From UBA4479 sp963974935 (GTDB lineage Bacteria > Pseudomonadota > Alphaproteobacteria > Rhodospirillales > Casp-alpha2), in contig CAXBEV010000017.1 in assembly GCA_963974935.1 (NCBI GenBank), forward strand, positions 1-64,000: a stretch of DNA of 64,000 bases. Direction: 5' to 3'. Both the position numbers and the translations under genes were made by a program. The notes under the pieces are model-generated. The model saw only the letters and a program-made list of their open reading frames with translations, had not been told where the DNA came from and made no database searches. Of the stretch, positions 1 through 8,141 are shown piece by piece. Numbering within the stretch: the first letter of the stretch is position 1; each line of letters starts with the position of its first letter.

Positions 1-14
1 AGGGCTAGTTTCTT

Positions 15-150
15 GTGCTACATGAGAATTTAGTTGTGCTACATCGGAAAACCGCCGTGCTACAGCAGAAAATGCTCGTGCTACACCGAAAAACTGCCGT
101 GCTACATTCCAAAATGGCTCGTGCTACAAACCAAATTTTCCCTAGCTACA
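15..150 (+). repeat. Iteron-like array (GTGCTACA x6 plus one degenerate unit)
   Basis: The octamer GTGCTACA starts at 15, 36, 57, 78, 99 and 121, and a degenerate TAGCTACA starts at 143. The spacing is 21, 21, 21, 21, 22 and 22 bp, about two helical turns, so all copies face the same side of the DNA. The bases between copies vary but often contain an A-rich run. Direct repeats phased by two turns are typical of initiator-binding iterons in plasmid origins, and less often of a regulator's operator array. The AT-rich stretch at about 160-260 would fit an unwinding region. The array may start before the window. The role as an origin is inference, because no Rep gene is visible here. Confidence 0.7.
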
Positions 151-381
151 CCTTTTGCAGGGCTTTCGCATAACGAATCAACGTAATTAATTGAGGTTTT
201 GTCCCGGTTTAGATCGACAGATTTAGTCGCTCACGAAAATGTGAACTGATGAATTTTTGCCGGAGCAGGATATGGGGTAGTGGCGGACAAATTGGCGCCC
301 ATTACAGTTTTTGTTGACCGCTTCTAGGTCGGCCATACGCTGAATTTAATTTGGCACGTCCGCTCAAAAAAGGAGGCGAAT

Positions 382-564
382 ATGGATAGCGACCGAAAAC
401 CTCAAAAACTTGCCTACACCATCAAAGAATTCTGTATTGCGACATCGATTGGCCGAACAAAGGTCTATGAACTCATTGGCGGTGGTAAACTGCTCACTGT
501 TAAGCTCGGGTCAAAGACGCTTATCAAAGCCGATGAAGCGCAACGTTTTTTGGGTGAACTCTAG
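382..564 (+). CDS. AlpA/excisionase-like helix-turn-helix protein
   Basis: A 60-aa basic protein. Residues 10-57 read as a MerR/excisionase-type winged HTH: a YTIKEFC..TSIGRTKVYELI helix-turn-helix followed by a short wing (GGGKLLTVKLGSKTLI) and a terminal helix (KADEAQRFLG). Proteins of this size and shape are excisionases or AlpA-like regulators of integrated elements. A very strong Shine-Dalgarno (AAAGGAGGCGAAT) precedes the ATG. A weak TTGACC/TACGCT promoter with a 16-bp spacer lies at 314-341. Its place between an iteron array and a tRNA 3' end fits a recombination-directionality or regulatory role. The family is clear from the pattern; the specific function is inferred. Confidence 0.75.
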   Translation: MDSDRKPQKLAYTIKEFCIATSIGRTKVYELIGGGKLLTVKLGSKTLIKADEAQRFLGEL

Positions 565-582
565 TCGTCACGGAGTGGGTCA

Positions 583-1107
583 ATGCGAATTTTATTTATG
601 GCCAGTCTGTTTGCGGGGCTATTACTCTTTGTTTCAAGCAATTCTGTTATCGCAGATGTTGTGGGTTCCGCCCGAGTGATCGATGGCGATACTCTGGAAA
701 TTAGCGGGCAGCGCATTCGCATCCATGGGATAGACGCACCTGAAGGCCGTCAGACGTGCACCAGAGGCCAAACAATTTGGTTGTGTGGCAAAAAGGCTGC
801 CAAAGCAATGATAGCGCTTGTGCGCGGCTCTGAGGTCAAATGTGAGGCCATCGATACAGACCGCTATGGCCGGATCGTCGGCAAGTGCTTTGCGAATGGT
901 CGTGACGTTGGCAAGGCGCTTGTCATGGACGACCTTGCCCTGGCATATCGGCAATATTCGACGGACTACATCCAAGTAGAAGCGTCAGCCAAGGCAGCGC
1001 GGCGAGGTCTGTGGGCAGGGGAATTTGTTGCGCCATGGGATTGGCGGAAGGAGAAGCGGTTACGCACTAGACTAATGATGCGTTCTAGACCCCGTGTAGG
1101 CACATAA
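583..1107 (+). CDS. Secreted thermonuclease-family (SNase-like) nuclease
   Basis: 174 aa. Residues 1-24 are a signal peptide (MRILFMASLFAGLLLF... then SNSVIADV). The SNase fold follows: RVIDGDTLEI (Ca-binding Asp), RIRIHGIDAPE (catalytic Arg/Glu region), then IDTDRYGRIVGKC with the second arginine, and a C-terminal ARRGLWAGEFVAPWDWRK tail usual in this family. Two extra cysteines in CTRGQTIWLCGKKA may form a disulfide in the periplasm. The gene lies 18 bp after the HTH gene and is probably co-transcribed. The family cleaves DNA or RNA with Ca2+. Its job on this element is unknown, although secreted SNases are common cargo of mobile elements. The C-terminus (RTRLMMRSRPRVGT) is basic and not conserved. 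Confidence 0.85.
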   Translation: MRILFMASLFAGLLLFVSSNSVIADVVGSARVIDGDTLEISGQRIRIHGIDAPEGRQTCTRGQTIWLCGKKAAKAMIALVRGSEVKCEAIDTDRYGRIVGKCFANGRDVGKALVMDDLALAYRQYSTDYIQVEASAKAARRGLWAGEFVAPWDWRKEKRLRTRLMMRSRPRVGT

Positions 1108-1217
1108 ACTAAGCAAAGCCGATAGTGCGGAAAATTACTTTAAGCGCCGTCATAACTGTACAAAGAAATGTGGGTATATTTAAAAAATACAAAAAATTCC
1201 CATAATTCCTAAGGTAA

Positions 1218-1307
1218 TGGCGGAGAGGGTGGGATTCGAACCCACGGAACGCTTTCACGCTCGCTGGTTTTCAAGACCAGTGCCTTCAACCACTCGGCCA
1301 CCTCTCC
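1218..1307 (-). tRNA. tRNA-Ser (UGA)
   Basis: Read on the minus strand, the acceptor stem is GGAGAGG/CCTCTCC, the discriminator is G, and CCA is encoded (1218-1220). The anticodon arm is CTGGT-CTTGAAA-ACCAG with anticodon TGA. A long variable arm (GCGAGCGTGAAAGCGTT...) identifies a class II serine tRNA, and the T-arm contains GGTTCGAATCC. The 3' end faces left, directly against the foreign-looking 1-1107 segment. This is the usual geometry of an element integrated at a tRNA 3' end. Confidence 0.97.
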
Positions 1308-1662
1308 TGCGCGTGCGTCTGTCCGGACCGGATACGTGGCGGTGCCGGACGACGTCTTGGAACGGCGCGGACTTTAACCGCCCGGCTATGATCCCCGCAA
1401 GGGGAAAGCGGGGCGCACGTGGCCATCGTCGTTATATTGGTTTACCCCAATAGATTTGCGCGATTATCTCTCATAAACGCATGGCACAGCGATGCCATCC
1501 AATGCGTCACCGATATTTGTCATTGCTGGTTTAAACGTTCGCTTGTGCCCAAACAGTTGGTTAAGTGGGCAACCCAATTTTTGGTGGTTTTTGCTGCGAT
1601 GATTTCTTTGATGTGCTAGCTTTATCCGTTCGATAGATCATCGGCAGGGGGGCGGAGAGGCT
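1308..1662. other. Intergenic region, no supported gene (355 bp)
   Basis: This region lies between divergently transcribed tRNA-Ser and mlaA, so it should hold both promoters. A GC hairpin (CCCCGC...GCGGGG, about 1393-1413) has no T tract. A possible 66-codon reading frame at 1419-1619 shows no recognisable domain and no good ribosome-binding site, so it is not called. Confidence 0.5.
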
Positions 1663-2466
1663 ATGGCACGCGTAATTCAACCACAATTTGCCGCGTTGGG
1701 CAGTATGCTTTTATTGTCGGCGGTGGCGTTTCTGGCATTCAGTCTGTGGGCCGCCATACCGGCGAAATCCGCTGACGCGGCGTCTGCGCAGGCGGACGTC
1801 GACCCAGATCCGCTGGAACATATCAATCGATTTACCTCCGATTTTAACCGCGCCATTCGTGAAGGCCTGATCGATCCTATGGTCGACGGCTATCAGTTTG
1901 TGACGCCTGAACCGATGCAGCGTGGCGTGTCGAACTTCTTTTCCAATCTGCATGAACCGGTGACGGTCGTTAGCTCGTTTTTGCAGGGCGACACCGAAAA
2001 TGCCGGTAACGCGACCCGTCGCTTTTTCATCAACTCAACCATTGGTCTGGTAGGCACTTATGATCGCGCCAGTGATATGGGGATCGCGCACCGTCGCGAA
2101 GACCTCGGCCAAGCGATGGGGGCGAACGGGATTGCACCGGGCCCCCACATTGTGCTGCCGATCTTAGGGCCCAGTAACCTACGCGATGCCACCGGAGACA
2201 TTGTACTTGGATTGGCCTCGCCGCTGCCGCTTGCGGTGCACGCGGCCGGTACGGGTGTCGGCTATGCCGATCATCAAGACGATGTCGGCGCGATCTCCGC
2301 CAATGCGCTGGATCCCTATATCGCCGAGCGTGAAGCGTACGAGCAGTATCGTGCGTATGCGGTCAATAACGGGACACCAGGCGATCAAGATACACCGGAT
2401 TTTCCGACCCTTGCCGAGCCGTTGGACCTAAAACCGTTGCCGGAAACCGCGAATACACCGAAGTAA
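1663..2466 (+). CDS. mlaA: MlaA/VacJ-family outer-membrane lipid-asymmetry protein
   Basis: 267 aa. After a hydrophobic export signal (residues 12-38) comes the VacJ core: DPLEHINRFTSDFNRAIREGLIDPM, FFSNLHEPVTVVSSFLQG, RRFFINSTIGLVGTYDRASDMG and the GPSNLRDATGD motif. MlaA works in the outer membrane with porins and passes mislocalised phospholipids to the Mla pathway. Unlike the E. coli lipoprotein, no lipobox cysteine is visible in the signal region, so this protein would be cleaved by signal peptidase I or be N-terminally anchored. The start has a GGCGGAGAGG ribosome-binding site. No mlaBCDEF genes are nearby. Family confidence is high; the membrane topology is inferred. Confidence 0.9.
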   Translation: MARVIQPQFAALGSMLLLSAVAFLAFSLWAAIPAKSADAASAQADVDPDPLEHINRFTSDFNRAIREGLIDPMVDGYQFVTPEPMQRGVSNFFSNLHEPVTVVSSFLQGDTENAGNATRRFFINSTIGLVGTYDRASDMGIAHRREDLGQAMGANGIAPGPHIVLPILGPSNLRDATGDIVLGLASPLPLAVHAAGTGVGYADHQDDVGAISANALDPYIAEREAYEQYRAYAVNNGTPGDQDTPDFPTLAEPLDLKPLPETANTPK

Positions 2467-2755
2467 CGTCGAACGTATTCTTAATGGGTTCGGTAGCTGC
2501 GTGCTGCCAAGTTCTGCGAATCGAAGGCCCGGGTTTGGTTGTGCGGGCACTTATGCGGGCGGGCCACGATGTGGTCACGCGCAAATGCGCCGCGCGCCTA
2601 CACGCTCTGTAAAATAAAACAATATCATAAAAACAATGTGTTAATGGGCGTGTCTTCCGAAATCGCGCGGGGCTTCTACGCTGTTTTTATACGCCGAACG
2701 CCGATTGATTGCCGTGCCGTCCCTGCCGGGCTAAGCATGACCAAAGGTGAGGGCA

Positions 2756-3559
2756 ATGTTTTTTTATCTCTCTAAAATCCTTTGGTTCGTTTTTACGCCC
2801 GGCAACGCGTTGTTGTTGGCGCTTTCTCTCGGCCTGATTTTGCTAATGACCCGCTGGCGCAGGCTCGGTCGCTGGCTGGTGTCGTTGAGTATGATCACCG
2901 CGCTGACGCTGACGTTCGTGCCGATCGGTGGTTGGATGCTGTATTCCCTGGAAAATCGCTTTCCGGTGCCCGCCACACTGCCCGATAAAATCGACGGCAT
3001 CGTGGTGTTGGGTGGCATCATTGATCCACGCGTCACAATGCATCGCAAAACACCGGCACTGAATGGCGCCGTCGAGCGGATCACGGTCTCAGCCGCGCTT
3101 GCAAAGGCGCACCCCGATGCGCGGCTGATCTTCTCTGCAGGTTCTGGGCGCATGTTCGACGATATCCGTGAAGCCGACTATATCGCGTCCGTGTATCAGC
3201 AGTTGGGCGTGGCAGAGTCTCGGCTGTTGCTCGACCGGGACGCCCGCAACACCTGGGAAAATGCCGAACGTGCCTATGCCTTGGCGACGCCAAAACCCGG
3301 TGAGAACTGGGTATTGGTGACGTCTGCATCGCATATGCCGCGCGCGGTTGGTGTATTTCGGCGGATCGGCTGGTCGATGATCGCCTACCCGGTGGATTTC
3401 CGCACCTATCCGGGACAAACGTTCTCACCCCCGATGAGTTTCGGCGGCGGGCTCGGTAGCTTTTCCAATAGTCTGCACGAGTGGATCGGCTTGGCTTCAT
3501 ATTGGCTGACCGGCAAGACCGGCGCCGCGTTTCCCAAACCCTGGCCTAAGGAGGGATAG
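2756..3559 (+). CDS. YdcF/ElyC-family (DUF218) membrane protein
   Basis: 267 aa. Two N-terminal membrane helices (about residues 2-30 and 38-62) precede a DUF218 domain: DKIDGIVVLGG, ARLIFSAGSG, the LLLDRDARNTWENA motif and WVLVTSASHMPRAVGVFRRIGW. Members such as ElyC affect envelope polymer and lipid-carrier metabolism at the inner membrane; the exact reaction is not settled. I chose ATG 2756 because AAAGGTGAGGG lies just upstream; a GTG at 2747 would add three residues and overlap that site. It is followed 6 bp later by the transglycosylase gene, so the two are probably co-transcribed. The upstream 289-bp gap after mlaA is AT-rich near 2610-2645 and likely carries the promoter. Confidence 0.85.
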   Translation: MFFYLSKILWFVFTPGNALLLALSLGLILLMTRWRRLGRWLVSLSMITALTLTFVPIGGWMLYSLENRFPVPATLPDKIDGIVVLGGIIDPRVTMHRKTPALNGAVERITVSAALAKAHPDARLIFSAGSGRMFDDIREADYIASVYQQLGVAESRLLLDRDARNTWENAERAYALATPKPGENWVLVTSASHMPRAVGVFRRIGWSMIAYPVDFRTYPGQTFSPPMSFGGGLGSFSNSLHEWIGLASYWLTGKTGAAFPKPWPKEG

Positions 3560-3565
3560 TCTGAA

Positions 3566-4795
3566 ATGACTTCCGTTTACACGTCCGCATGTCGGCGCAC
3601 TGCAGGTGTCTTAGCCGTTGCGTTGATGGCATTGACCATGACCGGCTGCGCTGCACGCGCCGAAGCGCCCCCGTTTGCGGATTGGCTCAAGGAATTCCGC
3701 GCCGAAGCCCAGGCCAAGGGGATCAGCAATGACGCGGTTGAGCGCGCGCTGGCGACCGTGGCGCCGATTGAGCGGGTGTTGGAGCTGGATAAACGCCAGC
3801 CCGAATTCATGCTGACGCTATGGCGTTACATGGATATCTACGTCCCCGATGCCCGCGTCGAGAAGGGTAAGGAGATGCTCAAAAAGCACGCCGCCTTACT
3901 GGCCGAGGTGGAGAAGAAATACGGCGTACCGCCACGGTTCTTAGTCGCTTTTTGGGGCGTGGAAACGGATTTCGGGCGCAATTTCGGCGCCTTCCATATG
4001 CTGAGCGCCGTCGCGACCTTGGCTTATGATGCGCGACGCGCAGATTTCTTTCGCCAGCAGTTGTTGTCGGCTGTGCGCTTGGTTGAACGCGGAGACGTGC
4101 CGGTCGATGTAAAGGCATCGTGGGCCGGCGCGATGGGTAATTTGCAATTTATCCCGACCACGTTTGAAGCCTATGCCGTGGATTGGGACGGCGACGGGCG
4201 TCGCGATCTTTGGAACAACTTAGGTGATGCGTTCGGCTCTGCGGCAAACTATCTGCGCCGCGTCGGCTGGGAGCCTGATTACACGTGGGGCCGCGAAGTG
4301 GTGTTGCCTGCGGATTTTGAGCTGTCGCTGGTCGGCTTGCACGAGCGCAAAAAACTCGCGGCATGGCAGGCGATGGGGATTCGCAGCGTCGGCGGCGGGG
4401 CGTTGCCTAACGCGGATATTGAGGGCTCGTTGCTGCTGCCGACCGGCGCAGAAGGGCCTGCGTTTATCGTCTATCAGAACTTCCGTACCATCATGCGCTG
4501 GAACACGTCCGAGCTTTATGCGTTGGCGGTCGGGCATTTGGCGGATCGCTTGATCGGCTTGCCGCGTCTCAGTATTGAGAAGCCGGAAAACGCACAAATG
4601 CTGCGCTTTGCCGATATCGAGATCATGCAGCAACTGCTTACGAAGATCGGCTTTGATACCGGTGGCATCGATGGGCGTGCCGGGCCGATGACCAAGGCTG
4701 CGATCCGCAACTTCCAAAAGGCGAATAAATTACCGGCCGATGGTCATCCGTCGTTTGGTTTGTTGGAGCGGCTGCGCGCCGCCGCGGGTGGATGA
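3566..4795 (+). CDS. Lytic murein transglycosylase, MltB type
   Basis: 409 aa. Residues 1-29 are a lipoprotein-type signal (LTMTGCAA). The SLT_2 catalytic domain spans about residues 35-325 with KYGVPPRFLVAFWGVETDFGR, whose glutamate in GVETDFG is the catalytic acid. WAGAMGNLQFIPTTFEAYAVDWDGDGRRD follows. A C-terminal peptidoglycan-binding domain (about residues 345-405) shows IGFDTGGIDGRAGPMTKAAIRNFQ. The enzyme cleaves peptidoglycan glycan strands with 1,6-anhydro-MurNAc formation in the periplasm. It sits in a run with YdcF, RlpA and a DD-carboxypeptidase, an envelope-remodelling neighbourhood. Confidence 0.93.
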   Translation: MTSVYTSACRRTAGVLAVALMALTMTGCAARAEAPPFADWLKEFRAEAQAKGISNDAVERALATVAPIERVLELDKRQPEFMLTLWRYMDIYVPDARVEKGKEMLKKHAALLAEVEKKYGVPPRFLVAFWGVETDFGRNFGAFHMLSAVATLAYDARRADFFRQQLLSAVRLVERGDVPVDVKASWAGAMGNLQFIPTTFEAYAVDWDGDGRRDLWNNLGDAFGSAANYLRRVGWEPDYTWGREVVLPADFELSLVGLHERKKLAAWQAMGIRSVGGGALPNADIEGSLLLPTGAEGPAFIVYQNFRTIMRWNTSELYALAVGHLADRLIGLPRLSIEKPENAQMLRFADIEIMQQLLTKIGFDTGGIDGRAGPMTKAAIRNFQKANKLPADGHPSFGLLERLRAAAGG

Positions 4796-4879
4796 GGCGA
4801 AAATGTTGTGCGCTAAGACACAAGATGATGTAACAACGCCCCGGTTTATGTCACTATATTGTCGAAAGCGGGGGGGAGC

Positions 4880-5914
4880 ATGCGCGTGATCGCGAAAGCC
4901 GGTCGGACTTGGGGGGCGGCATTAGCCATGGTGCTGTTGCTTGCGAGTTGCGCGGAAACTCAATTTCTGATCAGCACCGCCAAGCGCGTCGCGCGTACAG
5001 GGGACGATGCACCGCAAAGCAGCTATAAAATCGGTAATCCCTATCAGATCTACGGCATTTGGTATTATCCCGCCGAAGATTATGAATACGATGAAACCGG
5101 AATCGCATCGTGGTACGGCGCTGCGTTTCATGGCAAATCGACGGCCAATGGTGGCGTATATGATATGAATGCCCTGACCGCCGCACACCGCACGTTACCA
5201 ATGCCGAGCTATGTGCGTGTTACCAATCTGGAAAACGGACGTTCGCTGGTGCTCGAGGTCAATGACCGGGGCCCGTTCGCAAAAGGTCGGATCATCGATA
5301 TTTCACGCCGCGGCGCGCAATTGTTGGGATTCCAAAGTCAAGGCACAGCACGGGTCCGTGTGCAGATTTTGGCGGATCGATCCCGCGCCGTCGCATCGCG
5401 CATGTCGAACCGCGAAGAGCTGGCCCGGGTCGGTTCGCCGATTACGTCTAATGGCCTGCCGAAAGCGAGCGTCAGTGCTGAAACATTGCCGGTGCCGACG
5501 GGCGGAGTCGAAGCTGCGCCGCAGGTCACGTCGCAGCCCATCGTAGTGGCAAGCAATTCGTCTGTGGTGCGAGGCAATCCCATCAGTTCGCCGACCGGCA
5601 CCATCCCAAACACAACGGCGCCGAGTGAAACAACCGCCTTGAGCGTCGACCCGACCGCGGCGGTAACACAAGAACCGGTGGCGGCGACCAATATTTTCGT
5701 GCAAGCTGGTGCGTTCGGCATTTTTGAGAATGCCAACAAAGTGCGCGCCCGGCTCAGCCCGCTCGGCAACGTTTTCTTGGATCGCGTGCTGGTTAAGGAA
5801 CGCGACTTGTTTCGCGTGCGGATCGGCCCGCTGGCGGATGTTGCGAGCGCAGACACGGTGTTGAGCCAGGTGGTCGCGACAGGTTACCCTGATGCGCGCA
5901 TCATCGTCGATTAA
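4880..5914 (+). CDS. rlpA: RlpA-family septal-ring lytic transglycosylase/lipoprotein
   Basis: 344 aa from ATG 4880. A GGGGGGAG site lies just before it; an upstream in-frame TTG at 4859 is less likely. The lipobox is LLASC (Cys about residue 24). The double-psi beta-barrel follows (GIASWYGAAFHGKSTANGGVYDMNALTAAHRTLP ... VNDRGPF), with the GRIIDISRRGAQLLG segment typical of RlpA. After a Ser/Thr/Pro-rich linker (about residues 190-260) a SPOR domain (IFVQAGAFGIFENANKVRARL...) ends the protein. SPOR domains bind denuded glycan at the division septum, so it probably acts at septal peptidoglycan. It precedes dacC as in many alphaproteobacteria. Confidence 0.92.
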   Translation: MRVIAKAGRTWGAALAMVLLLASCAETQFLISTAKRVARTGDDAPQSSYKIGNPYQIYGIWYYPAEDYEYDETGIASWYGAAFHGKSTANGGVYDMNALTAAHRTLPMPSYVRVTNLENGRSLVLEVNDRGPFAKGRIIDISRRGAQLLGFQSQGTARVRVQILADRSRAVASRMSNREELARVGSPITSNGLPKASVSAETLPVPTGGVEAAPQVTSQPIVVASNSSVVRGNPISSPTGTIPNTTAPSETTALSVDPTAAVTQEPVAATNIFVQAGAFGIFENANKVRARLSPLGNVFLDRVLVKERDLFRVRIGPLADVASADTVLSQVVATGYPDARIIVD

Positions 5915-5933
5915 AATGCGTGACTGAGACATG

Positions 5934-5959
5934 CAATGATATCGCCCAATGATATCGCC
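5934..5959 (+). repeat. Tandem 13-bp repeat upstream of dacC
   Basis: CAATGATATCGCC occurs twice with no gap (5934-5946 and 5947-5959). It lies about 60 bp upstream of the DD-carboxypeptidase start and just before an AT-rich stretch. Each copy contains the palindrome GATATC. It could be a regulator site or a simple tandem duplication. Confidence 0.6.
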
Positions 5960-6020
5960 ACGTTTTGGACATGATACTTGCATTATATTAATGGCACTTT
6001 TTCCGCGTTAACCTGGAGAT

Positions 6021-7196
6021 ATGATGACCTTCGCTAATCTAAGAACCGCCATTGCTCGTGCCTCTTTTGCATTGCTGATTGCAGTCTCGCTGACTGAGGC
6101 CGCAGCCGCGCTTGAGATCGAAACCGACGCCCGCGAGGCGATCTTGGTCGATCCGGCAACAGATGCCGTGCTGTTGTCGAAAAACGCTGATGTGCCGATG
6201 CCGCCGGCGTCCATGAGCAAGCTGATGACGGTCTATCTGTTGTTTGAAAGCCTGAAAGAAGGCCGCGTTTCGTTGGACGATAAATTCCGTGTGTCTGAAA
6301 ATGCGTGGCAAAAAGGCGGCGCTAAAAGCGGCAGCTCGACGATGTTCCTGCCGCCCAATTCCGAAGCCCGCGTCGAAGATTTGATCCGCGGTATTATCGT
6401 GCAGTCCGGCAATGACGCATGCATCGTCGTCGCCGAAAACCTGGCCGGTAGCGAAGAGGCATTTGCACGTCGTATGACGGAAAAAGCGCAAGCGCTTGGC
6501 ATGCGCAATTCCACCTTTGTCAACGCGACCGGCTGGCCGGATCCGGAACAACGCATGTCCGCGCGCGATCTCGCCATTTTGTCTGAAAGTGTTTTGAGAG
6601 ACTTTCCGGAATATTTCCATTATTACGACGAGCGGGAATTTACTTATAACGGCATTCGCCAGAGCAACCGCAATCCGCTGCTGTATAACTACCCCGGCGC
6701 TGACGGCTTTAAGACCGGCCACACTGAAGAGGCGGGCTATGGGCTGACGGCGACTGCGGAACGTGACGGGCGGCGGCTGATCTTGGTTATCAACGGGCTC
6801 GAGAGCAAAAAAGCACGGGCGATGGAGTCCGCCAAGCTGTTGGATTGGGGCTTTCGCGAGTTCGACAACTACGCACTGTTCAAAGCCGGCGATACGGTAG
6901 AAGTCGCGCCGGTGTGGCTTGGTGTGTCGCCGACGGCTGAAATGAAAATCACCCGTGACGTATTCATCACCATGTCGCGGAAATCACGGCGCAACATGAA
7001 GGTAACGGTGAAGTATGTTTCGCCAATTCCAGCGCCGATCCAAGCCGGTCAGCAAATCGGCACCGTCAGCATCACCGCCCCTGATTTCGACACCATCGAC
7101 GTGCCGTTGACGGCAGCCGCCGACAACAAGCAACTGGGCATGTTTGGACGCCTAGGCGCCGCGCTCGAATTTATCCTCTGGGGAAGCGCGACTTGA
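6021..7196 (+). CDS. dacC: D-alanyl-D-alanine carboxypeptidase (PBP5/6 family, S11)
   Basis: 391 aa with an N-terminal signal peptide (about residues 1-30, ending ...AAAALEIE). The active-site motifs are PASMSKLMT (SxxK serine), SGNDACIVV (SxN) and KTGHTEEAGYG (KTG), followed by the PBP5-type C-terminal beta domain and an amphipathic tail (LGAALEFILWGSAT). The enzyme removes the terminal D-Ala of peptidoglycan pentapeptides in the periplasm. CTGGAGAT precedes the start. A Rho-independent terminator follows the stop within 30 bp, so it does not obviously co-transcribe tmk, although dacC-tmk-holB is a frequent alphaproteobacterial order. Confidence 0.93.
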   Translation: MMTFANLRTAIARASFALLIAVSLTEAAAALEIETDAREAILVDPATDAVLLSKNADVPMPPASMSKLMTVYLLFESLKEGRVSLDDKFRVSENAWQKGGAKSGSSTMFLPPNSEARVEDLIRGIIVQSGNDACIVVAENLAGSEEAFARRMTEKAQALGMRNSTFVNATGWPDPEQRMSARDLAILSESVLRDFPEYFHYYDEREFTYNGIRQSNRNPLLYNYPGADGFKTGHTEEAGYGLTATAERDGRRLILVINGLESKKARAMESAKLLDWGFREFDNYALFKAGDTVEVAPVWLGVSPTAEMKITRDVFITMSRKSRRNMKVTVKYVSPIPAPIQAGQQIGTVSITAPDFDTIDVPLTAAADNKQLGMFGRLGAALEFILWGSAT

Positions 7197-7198
7197 GG

Positions 7199-7222
7199 AT
7201 TGTTGGTACTCAACAATTTTTT
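7199..7222 (+). terminator. Rho-independent terminator after dacC
   Basis: ATTGTTG (7199-7205), a 5-nt loop and CAACAAT (7211-7217), then TTTTT. It begins 2 nt after the dacC stop. The stem is AT-rich, and it marks the left border of the AT-rich tmk segment. Confidence 0.7.
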
Positions 7223-7406
7223 GGAAAAATGAGGTATAGTTCAGAGAATCAGTGTATGCGTGTTACCTGTGGATAAGGTGCAATTAAGAACAATAGCCTG
7301 TGGGCAATGTGCATAAGTTTCTTATTTTGAGGATAGTTTTGAGTTGATTTCGATTGTGAATTTTTCGCCACCAGATATTAGTTGATCACTTTAGGGAGGC
7401 GTATTT

Positions 7407-8078
7407 ATGTTTATTGCGATTGATGGGATTGATGGTTCCGGGAAGACCACTCTAGCGCGTCAATTGGCAGAGTTGTTTACTGGTAAAAAAACTGAAGTTT
7501 TTCTCACAAAAGAGCCAACGGATTACTCTAAGTGGGGGCAGCGTCTACGTCGTGCTTCTATAGAGGGGCGTTTGCCAGCCAATGTTGAGTTAGAATATTT
7601 TCGACAAGACCGACAAAACCATATTGAACATCACATAAAACCAGCTTTAGCGGCAGGAGCCATTGTAATTTCTGATAGGTATGTCGACTCCACACTAGCA
7701 TTTCAGTCTAATACGTCCGACGAAGCTGAAACGTTATATCAGTCTATGGTTGACGAAATTCTTATACCAGATTTGACTTTCATTATTGATTGCCCAGTTG
7801 ATATTGGTTTGCGACGAATAAACATTCGAGACAATGGAAATTTATCTCAGTTTGAGAAGAGAGAAACTCTTGAGCGAGCAGAGGCAATATATGAGGCGCG
7901 AAAAGGCGAGAATTACGTTCATCTAGATGGTTCAAAAAATATCGAAGATACATTTATACAAGCCATCGAAACTCTCCGTCATAAATTTGATGATAATCCT
8001 CGATTTCGTGGTTTATTGAGCGGAGTTGTGAATATTAAAGATATGCCTCTGATAACTCCTCGATTTGCCGCTGGCTAA
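7407..8078 (+). CDS. tmk: Thymidylate kinase, foreign-looking (xenolog)
   Basis: 223 aa. Walker A is GIDGSGKTT (residues 7-15). The DR-motif region TKEPTD..KWGQRLR replaces the usual TREPGGT...R. SDRYVDSTLAFQ is the dTMP-kinase DRY motif, and DNGNLSQFEKRETLERA lies in the LID region. It phosphorylates dTMP to dTDP for DNA synthesis, and the position between dacC and holB is the normal chromosomal tmk site. The base composition and codon choice (AAA, ATT, TTA, TCT) are strikingly AT-rich compared with both neighbours, and the low-GC tract covers about 7197-8170. This points to replacement of the native gene by a distant homolog. GGGAGG lies upstream of the ATG. The family call is firm; the replacement is inferred. 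Confidence 0.88.
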   Translation: MFIAIDGIDGSGKTTLARQLAELFTGKKTEVFLTKEPTDYSKWGQRLRRASIEGRLPANVELEYFRQDRQNHIEHHIKPALAAGAIVISDRYVDSTLAFQSNTSDEAETLYQSMVDEILIPDLTFIIDCPVDIGLRRINIRDNGNLSQFEKRETLERAEAIYEARKGENYVHLDGSKNIEDTFIQAIETLRHKFDDNPRFRGLLSGVVNIKDMPLITPRFAAG

Positions 8079-8122
8079 ATTACATATAGAGTGAGCAATT
8101 TTAGCAGTCAAAAAATAGACCT

Positions 8123-8141
8123 ATTGTTCTTAAACAATTTT
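8123..8141 (+). terminator. Weak hairpin after tmk
   Basis: ATTGTT-CTTA-AACAAT followed by TTT, 45 bp after the tmk stop. It is a possible weak terminator. Its stem resembles that of the terminator at 7199 on the other side of tmk. Confidence 0.35.

Noticed and set aside
15..150. Short direct repeats at regular spacing as a CRISPR array
   Set aside because: The repeat is only 8 bp, the spacing 21-22 bp, and no cas genes are visible. The pattern fits iterons.
1419..1619. 66-aa frame between tRNA-Ser and mlaA
   Set aside because: No domain, weak start context and a promoter location. Not supported.
5303..5983. 226-aa minus-strand frame over rlpA
   Set aside because: Antisense to a gene with clear DPBB and SPOR domains. 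Composition is Arg/His-rich, as expected of a shadow.
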